This document shows positions 28,090 through 33,554 of a stretch of 33,554 bases of DNA, in pieces. Location: assembly GCA_002684915.1 (NCBI GenBank), contig NYWG01000137.1:1-33554 (forward strand), given 5' to 3'. Position 1 is the first letter of the stretch, and each line of letters starts with the position of its first letter. Source of the stretch: Verrucomicrobiales bacterium. Lineage in GTDB: Bacteria; Verrucomicrobiota; Verrucomicrobiia; Limisphaerales; UBA1096. A program made the translations under genes and the position numbers. The notes beneath the pieces are model-generated. The model made no database searches. It was not told the origin of the DNA and was given only the letters and a program-made list of their open reading frames with translations.

Positions 28090-29531
28090 GGTAAAGAGAA
28101 TGTCTTTGTAGTTGTCATAAACTTCATTGCTTCTATAACTCCTTCCTTTATACCCAGTCCTGAGTCCTTAATTCCTCCAAAAGGAGAGCACTCCATTCGA
28201 AAGCCAGGCACTTGATTTACATTAACCGCCCCTGTTTTCAATTCCTTAATAACTTTGATTGCAGCTGCCATATCATTTGTAACAACTCCAGATGATAGTC
28301 CAAAGGGAGAAGAATTGGCCAAGGCAATAGCATCATCAATATCACGAACTGGCATAATGGGTGCAAGAGGTCCGAAAGATTCCTCACATACCATCTCAGC
28401 ATCACGTGGCACATTGGCAATAACTGTCGGCTCTAGCTGCGCACCATTTCTATTACCACCTAATAGCACCTTAGCGCCTGATTTGACTGCCTTTATTACA
28501 CGCTGCTCAAGCTCGATGGCAGCAGGCTCATCAATAACAGTCCCCATAAGAGTTTCTTCGTTAGCAGGGTCACCAGCCTTAAACTCAGAAGCCTTATCCA
28601 AAAATTTAGCTGTAAACTGTTCTAGCACCTCCTCCTCAACCAAAATCCTCTTAACAGCAGTACAACGCTGACCGGAATTACGAAATGATCCCTCGGTAGC
28701 CAATGTTGCAGCTAAATCTAGATCCGCATCCCGAAGAACTATTAATGGAGCGTTACCACCCAATTCCAAACAAAGCTTCTTATAACCGGCTATCTTTGTA
28801 AGATGTTTACCTGGCTCAGTCCCCCCGGTAAAAGTAACTAAATCAACACGCTTATCCTTCACAAGCGCTTCAGTTATCATTTTACGGTCACCAACAAAAG
28901 TACTAAGCATTGGCTTTGGCAGTCCAGCTTCATATAGTAACTCAGTAAGACGGATCGCTGTTAACGGAGTCTTACTTGAAGGCTTTAGAAGAACCGGAAC
29001 CCCAGCTGCTATGGCAGGAGCTAGCTTATGGGCCACCTGATTTAAAGGATGGTTAAATGGCGTAATAGCAACCACCAAACTCAACGGTTCTCGTAATGTG
29101 AAAATTTTTCGAGCTGGGCCGTTTTTAGCTGCATCACAGGAAAAGATACTTTCGTCATCTCGCAACGCCTCGGCAGCTGCAAACTTAAAAACCTCCTGAG
29201 CTCGACCAACCTCATAACGAGTCTCACGCATACAGAGACCTGCCTCAAGTCTAATTAAATTAGCAAACTCATCGGCATACTGGGCCAATAAATCACGAGC
29301 ACGCATGAGTATTTCATATCGCTCATTTTTAGTCGGCATCTCTTTATTGCCTAACGCAGCCTGAATGGCCTCCTCAAGTTGCTCGGAAGTGATCTTTGAA
29401 AGAGTCCCAGTAAGTGAACCATCCCACGGATAGCGAATCTCAAGCGTATCATCGGACTTTACTCGCTGACCTGCTACATAACTCGACCAGGAAAGTGGAA
29501 GTGACTTTGTAATATCAACAGCTTGACTCAT
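28083..29531 (-). CDS. phnY: Phosphonoacetaldehyde dehydrogenase (ALDH superfamily)
   Basis: ALDH motifs TPFNHPLNQVAHKLAPAIAAGVPVLLKPSSKTPLTA, VTFTGGTEPGKHL, LELGGNAPLIVL, catalytic Cys NSGQRCTAVKRILVEE, EESFGPLAPIMPV; frame overlaps phnA and phnW. Confidence 0.92.
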   Translation of the reverse strand: MSQAVDITKSLPLSWSSYVAGQRVKSDDTLEIRYPWDGSLTGTLSKITSEQLEEAIQAALGNKEMPTKNERYEILMRARDLLAQYADEFANLIRLEAGLCMRETRYEVGRAQEVFKFAAAEALRDDESIFSCDAAKNGPARKIFTLREPLSLVVAITPFNHPLNQVAHKLAPAIAAGVPVLLKPSSKTPLTAIRLTELLYEAGLPKPMLSTFVGDRKMITEALVKDKRVDLVTFTGGTEPGKHLTKIAGYKKLCLELGGNAPLIVLRDADLDLAATLATEGSFRNSGQRCTAVKRILVEEEVLEQFTAKFLDKASEFKAGDPANEETLMGTVIDEPAAIELEQRVIKAVKSGAKVLLGGNRNGAQLEPTVIANVPRDAEMVCEESFGPLAPIMPVRDIDDAIALANSSPFGLSSGVVTNDMAAAIKVIKELKTGAVNVNQVPGFRMECSPFGGIKDSGLGIKEGVIEAMKFMTTTKTFSLPW

Positions 29532-30754
29532 GGCTTAATTCCGTTACATACAAAGTCGAATATATCAAAATTACGCGGATCACCTTTGGCGAGAGCCGCA
29601 TACTTATTATTAAGCGGTTTTGAAACGAGAAAAGGAACCATTTCCTCATAACGACCACCATGTGAACGCAGGGTGCCTTCAAGTTTTCCAAGGTCATGAT
29701 GATCAGGTGTTCGACCAATAACCCAATCGCGTTCTGAGAGAACAAATAGATCTCCAATTCGATCCCCAGGCAATTCGAGCTTATTTATTGCAGCATCCTT
29801 TGAATACACTTCCGCAACTCCATCAAGTTCTGCAATCCAGTCAGCAACTTTTTGCGCATCCACACCATCTGGTAAATAAACTGTCACCGCAGATCCAAGC
29901 GCACCATGATGCACAACATAAGGATCAGTGATCGGACATATTACACGAATACCATCACCAAATTCTTGAACCAAATCCGTTTCAAGAAAAATCACATTGG
30001 GTTCACCATCCCTATTACATTTGGCATTCATCCCATGATCGGCAGTAACACCAACAACAGCATTGAGGTCAAGCAGCTTGCCAATTTCCGCGTCAATTAA
30101 ACGATAGAACTCACGTGATTCAGGAGCCTCGGGAGCATATTTATGCTGCATATAATCAGTAAGTGATAAATACAAAAAATCAGCACGCCCAGAAGCCAAT
30201 AGTTCTACTCCCACCCTTAACACATAAAGACTAGCTTCAGCTGAATATATTACAGGCTTTGGCCCGGCAAGAGACTCAACATTATCAATACCATTTAATT
30301 CCAGACTGACTTCATTAGCTTTTTCAGCAGAGATTGATATACCATCCATACCTTTAGAAAGGAGCTCACGAAGCTTATCCTTTGCCGTCACCATAGCAAC
30401 CTTACGACCAGCCTGCGAAGCAGCAGCAAGAATGGTAGCATTACGCAAGAAACGTGATGAATTAGTCATCAATTCTTCACCACTTTCAGGGTCAATAATG
30501 TAATTACCCCCAATTCCCGTTTCAGATGGAGGTGTACCAGTTACTATTGAGCAATTGTTTACATTAGTAAAAGAAGGGAGAGCTCCTCGAGCTAATCCAT
30601 AATACCCATCAGACGCTAATCTAGCTAAATTAGGTAATTCACCATGCGCAAATCCTAGACTAATATATTCATTAGCCCAACCATCAGCACAAATAACAAC
30701 CACCGGAATACTAGGTAACGTATAACTTTTTTGATTTAATGAAATAGTAGACAC
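29528..30754 (-). CDS. phnA: Phosphonoacetate hydrolase (alkaline phosphatase superfamily); GTG start at 30754 preferred over the ORF start at 30796
   Basis: VVVICADGWANEYI metal site, catalytic Thr region ALPSFTNVNNCSIVTGTPPSETGIGGNYI, SLTDYMQHKYAPEAPESREFY, VGVTADHGMNAK, GDLFVLSERDWVIGRTPDHHDL, LRSHGGRYEEMVPFLVSKP. GTG at 30754 is preceded by GAGAG about 7 nt upstream and gives the N-terminus (M)STISLNQKSYTLP. Confidence 0.93.
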   Translation of the reverse strand: MSTISLNQKSYTLPSIPVVVICADGWANEYISLGFAHGELPNLARLASDGYYGLARGALPSFTNVNNCSIVTGTPPSETGIGGNYIIDPESGEELMTNSSRFLRNATILAAASQAGRKVAMVTAKDKLRELLSKGMDGISISAEKANEVSLELNGIDNVESLAGPKPVIYSAEASLYVLRVGVELLASGRADFLYLSLTDYMQHKYAPEAPESREFYRLIDAEIGKLLDLNAVVGVTADHGMNAKCNRDGEPNVIFLETDLVQEFGDGIRVICPITDPYVVHHGALGSAVTVYLPDGVDAQKVADWIAELDGVAEVYSKDAAINKLELPGDRIGDLFVLSERDWVIGRTPDHHDLGKLEGTLRSHGGRYEEMVPFLVSKPLNNKYAALAKGDPRNFDIFDFVCNGIKP

Positions 30755-30787
30755 AATTATTCTCTCAAAAATAAAATATGGCACCAG

Positions 30788-30806
30788 TGTACACATTCCG
30801 TGTGCA
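30788..30806. promoter_or_regulatory. Imperfect inverted repeat in the phnA 5' region (candidate operator)
   Basis: TGTACAC-ATTCC-GTGTGCA: 7-nt arms with one mismatch, 34-52 nt upstream of the proposed GTG start of phnA. Confidence 0.35.
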
Positions 30807-30852
30807 ACTGATAAGCTGGAAAAGCCTTTAGATTAAAATATTAAAATCAAGC

Positions 30853-31710
30853 CTATAAAGGCAAACCAGTATACCAATGAATACTAGTCATATAATCCCT
30901 TCCTCCACCTTGTAGCGCGCTTTTCCCACAATCCTTTGTATATTTGATTGGACTGACATGACCATCAGCCCATAACGTCTGACAGGAAGCACCGTACGGC
31001 TTGCCGCTACCATGCCTAAACCATTCTGATACCCAATCTACATCTGGATAAAGTGGGGCTAGGCTATACTTCCACTGAGTTAGATTTTCAGCTGCGCCAT
31101 TAGCTGCAAGCGTATCACTAGGTCCTCCATCCATTTTTTGCTCACCAGCATCCTGTACAATTATCGTTTGATTTGGATCAGTTAATTCATTACGCCTTCT
31201 TGGGCGAAAACCACTTGTTCCCCTTTTTTGAATTGCACTAAAAAATCGCCCATTCATACCATAAGAAGCATCAACCCAAAAACTAGCTCCATACTTTATA
31301 CCATCCTCTCTCCACTCATCAGAAGTCTTTGCAGCAGGACAACGGAAGAGAGCTATAGATCCCCCAACATATTTATAGTAAGCCAATCCCCAATAAGCTT
31401 CGCCACTATTTGGATCTGCTATCAATTTACGCGCCGCCTTCATTCTTGGATTCATATACCACTTTCCATGATTGGGAGGGCCTCCTGAAGGAGTGTGATG
31501 CATAAACCCATCATTATCATCCTCATACATTCTGAATGCCAAATCGATTTGTTTCAGACTATTGGTACAAAAAGCCTGCTTGCCTTTTTCCTTAGCACCC
31601 GCCAAAGCAGGCAACAGCATTGAAGCCAAAATAGCTATTATAGCAATTACGACCAGAAGCTCTATCAGGGTGAAACCCTCATTAATATTAAGTTTTTTTG
31701 TCGTTTTCAT
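30853..31710 (-). CDS. Type II secretion/pilin-like protein with prepilin N-terminal methylation motif (DUF1559-like, H-X9-DG)
   Basis: [33 protein letters not shown] prepilin signal and hydrophobic helix; C-terminal [25 protein letters not shown]. Confidence 0.92.
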   Translation of the reverse strand: MKTTKKLNINEGFTLIELLVVIAIIAILASMLLPALAGAKEKGKQAFCTNSLKQIDLAFRMYEDDNDGFMHHTPSGGPPNHGKWYMNPRMKAARKLIADPNSGEAYWGLAYYKYVGGSIALFRCPAAKTSDEWREDGIKYGASFWVDASYGMNGRFFSAIQKRGTSGFRPRRRNELTDPNQTIIVQDAGEQKMDGGPSDTLAANGAAENLTQWKYSLAPLYPDVDWVSEWFRHGSGKPYGASCQTLWADGHVSPIKYTKDCGKSALQGGGRDYMTSIHWYTGLPL

Positions 31711-31711
31711 T

Positions 31712-32347
31712 TTACTGTTTAAGAATTTTTTTAATATTTAAAATACTTTTCTTTGATATCACATTCCCCATTGAATCACTCAAAGAGTCTTCATTAAGCA
31801 TAGACTCAACCACATTTACCACCGAATTTCCCTGAAAATCTAAAATATTTTTTTCTGCACCATGTTCCAAAAGTAATTTAGTAATATTCACATCCCCATT
31901 CCTCACTGCATAATGAAGCGGAGTAGAGCCAACTTTGTTAGTTGAATTTACTTTAACACCCATATTGATAAGTTTTTCAGCAAAACTCTCACGAGAAAAA
32001 GTTGCTGCCTTATGCAATGCAGTGTTGCCTTGAATATCCTTAATCTGAGTACTAGCCCCACGCTCCATAAGCAAATCAAAACCCTTTTTGGAACCAGAAC
32101 CTATAACGTGAAAAAGCGCCGTTTCACCAGCTGGATCAGCATGATCGATTTGTATGCCAGCATCCAAACTTTTAACTAAACTTTTCAAATCACCAAATTT
32201 TGCAGCTTTGATAACATCATCAGGGTTACGACAACCAGCTACTCCTAAGCACAGTGCAAAGAGCAAAGTATAATTAAATGAAATTATTGAATACTTATTT
32301 ACCAAAACTCTGCATCTTAAGGTACTGACCAGCTTGAGCATCTCCAT
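31712..32347 (-). CDS. Ankyrin-repeat lipoprotein
   Basis: [17 protein letters not shown] lipobox; ankyrin units [42 protein letters not shown]..., [29 protein letters not shown]. The true start is probably a downstream TTG ([10 protein letters not shown]), because the ORF start overlaps the upstream gene. Confidence 0.8.
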   Translation of the reverse strand: MEMLKLVSTLRCRVLVNKYSIISFNYTLLFALCLGVAGCRNPDDVIKAAKFGDLKSLVKSLDAGIQIDHADPAGETALFHVIGSGSKKGFDLLMERGASTQIKDIQGNTALHKAATFSRESFAEKLINMGVKVNSTNKVGSTPLHYAVRNGDVNITKLLLEHGAEKNILDFQGNSVVNVVESMLNEDSLSDSMGNVISKKSILNIKKILKQ

Positions 32348-32726
32348 CCTCAGCTGCCTTACTTAAATTCTCTGCAACTGCCATCAATCCACCTGCAATA
32401 AGATCACGCTGCTCAACATCAAGATCTTTTAAAGCCATTAGCCTCTTTAAGACGCCATGAGCAGCTTTATAATTTTTAGATTTTAATAGATTAGTAGCCT
32501 GATCAGCCATTGCCTTTATATTATCATCTTTTTCATCCTTAAATGCTGCTGAAATCGTTTCTGGAGCATCCTCCAAACTAATCTCCTTAGGATACTTATC
32601 ACCAGAGCAGCCTACGATTGATAAAGACAATACGAATCCAAAAAAAATAAGTGAATTTTTAATTAGTTTATTCATTCTTAAAAAAGAAAGAGCAGCTTCG
32701 ATTATTTTCATAACCGAAGCTGCCAA
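32295..32726 (-). CDS. Small lipoprotein of unknown function
   Basis: FFGFVLSLSIVGCSGDKYP lipobox; short helical remainder. Start may be internal (MNKLIKNSLIF). Confidence 0.65.
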   Translation of the reverse strand: MAASVMKIIEAALSFLRMNKLIKNSLIFFGFVLSLSIVGCSGDKYPKEISLEDAPETISAAFKDEKDDNIKAMADQATNLLKSKNYKAAHGVLKRLMALKDLDVEQRDLIAGGLMAVAENLSKAAEDGDAQAGQYLKMQSFGK

Positions 32727-32753
32727 TCTATTCAGGTGCGTTCTCCAACGTGT

Positions 32754-33554
32754 TTATTTCACTAATCGATAGAAAGCCGCAGCCTGATCTGCAGCTCCGC
32801 TATGAGACTCTTTACCGGTAGTATCATCGACATCAGTCCAAGGACCATTCACAGATGATGCGGTCTGTAATTTAACCCCGTCCTGAGCAGGCCAATTTAC
32901 TGTCAAAACACCTCCATCAACTGTGATGGAATTAATCACTAAGTCACCATCACCACCAGCTTCGCCAGCAATTACGATAATATTATCAATTGCCCACCAC
33001 CAGTTGTTGTGACCTTGGTGATCCCAAGTAATCACTGCTTTCTGAGCACCGACTGGATTATTCAACGAGAGTGTGACTGTATCATTGTAAGCCGTTGGGC
33101 TGTCTGGGGTAAGCTCCAACAATGTTACAGGATCAGCACCATCATATGAAACCATCACCTTACCTTGCTGCGGTTCCTGCCTCCAGCTGGAGTCATAAGT
33201 CAAAACCAAAGATCCAGCAGCAGCACTCGAGACATCTATTTCAGGTGTTACAAGGGAAGCATTAAACTTAGCATCAGCCTTATCATCATACTCATCTGAG
33301 TCACCAACGGCTATCACGCCCGTTCCCTTGGTAAACTGTGCACGATCCTGACCGGCTGTTGCATTCCATGAAACTGGATCAAGAAATGTCCAGCCATCAA
33401 ACTCCACTACATCATCGCCTCCAGCTGTCGGACCATGTTCATCACCAAATGCTACCACCCAACCCGCAGGAGCCTCAGCTGTCCAATCTGTACCATCGCC
33501 TCCTGATTCACTGTCAGATACAAATGGACCTAGCTCTAAGCTATCGAAATTCTC
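32754..33554 (-). CDS. C-terminal part of an exported multi-domain protein (5' end outside window)
   Basis: Frame is open to the window edge (ENFDSLELGPFVSDSESGGDGTDWTAEAPAGWVVAFGDEHG...). Beta-rich sequence GSLVLTYDSSWRQEPQQGKVMVSYDG...WDHQGHNNWWWAIDNIIVIAG, ending WTDVDDTTGKESHSGAADQAAAFYRLVK, a C-terminus style common in Verrucomicrobia exported proteins. Confidence 0.7.
   Translation of the reverse strand, partial: ENFDSLELGPFVSDSESGGDGTDWTAEAPAGWVVAFGDEHGPTAGGDDVVEFDGWTFLDPVSWNATAGQDRAQFTKGTGVIAVGDSDEYDDKADAKFNASLVTPEIDVSSAAAGSLVLTYDSSWRQEPQQGKVMVSYDGADPVTLLELTPDSPTAYNDTVTLSLNNPVGAQKAVITWDHQGHNNWWWAIDNIIVIAGEAGGDGDLVINSITVDGGVLTVNWPAQDGVKLQTASSVNGPWTDVDDTTGKESHSGAADQAAAFYRLVK

Noticed and set aside
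1-33554. CRISPR array, transposon, integron or prophage
   Set aside because: No regularly spaced repeats, transposase, integrase, terminal inverted repeats or phage structural genes were seen.

Overview
The window looks like chromosomal DNA from a Verrucomicrobia/Planctomycetes-type marine bacterium. That assignment rests on a PSD1/DUF1549-DUF1553 cytochrome, a DUF1559-like prepilin protein with an H-X9-DG motif, ThuA, a TAT-exported Gfo/Idh/MocA protein and many esterase/lipoprotein genes; it is an inference. Positions 1-17013 hold mixed housekeeping and accessory genes on both strands: partial acs, mdh, deoC, a Y-family polymerase, a PSD1 cytochrome, gamma-glutamyltransferase, an ankyrin lipoprotein, an EEP-family protein, ThuA, a creatininase-like protein, tRNA-Arg(ACG), Gfo/Idh/MocA, and typA/bipA. 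Positions 17036-33554 are coded entirely on the minus strand. The core of that half is a phosphonate-degradation locus: phosphonoacetate hydrolase (phnA), phosphonoacetaldehyde dehydrogenase (phnY) and 2-aminoethylphosphonate transaminase (phnW) in overlapping reading frames, followed by a class-I glutamine-amidotransferase-like protein and an eight-CXXCH multiheme cytochrome. A second block holds a XylR-like (LacI-type sensor + AraC HTH) regulator, a class-III PLP enzyme resembling PbfA (1-hydroxy-2-aminoethylphosphonate ammonia-lyase), a DUF3311-like small membrane protein, a sodium:solute symporter, a double-domain esterase and an HExxH peptidase. The most notable hypothesis is a PhnWYA/PbfA phosphonate system with a non-ABC (SSS) transporter, an amidotransferase-like hydrolase, a multiheme cytochrome and a XylR-like regulator. 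No CRISPR array, transposase, integrase or phage gene was recognised.
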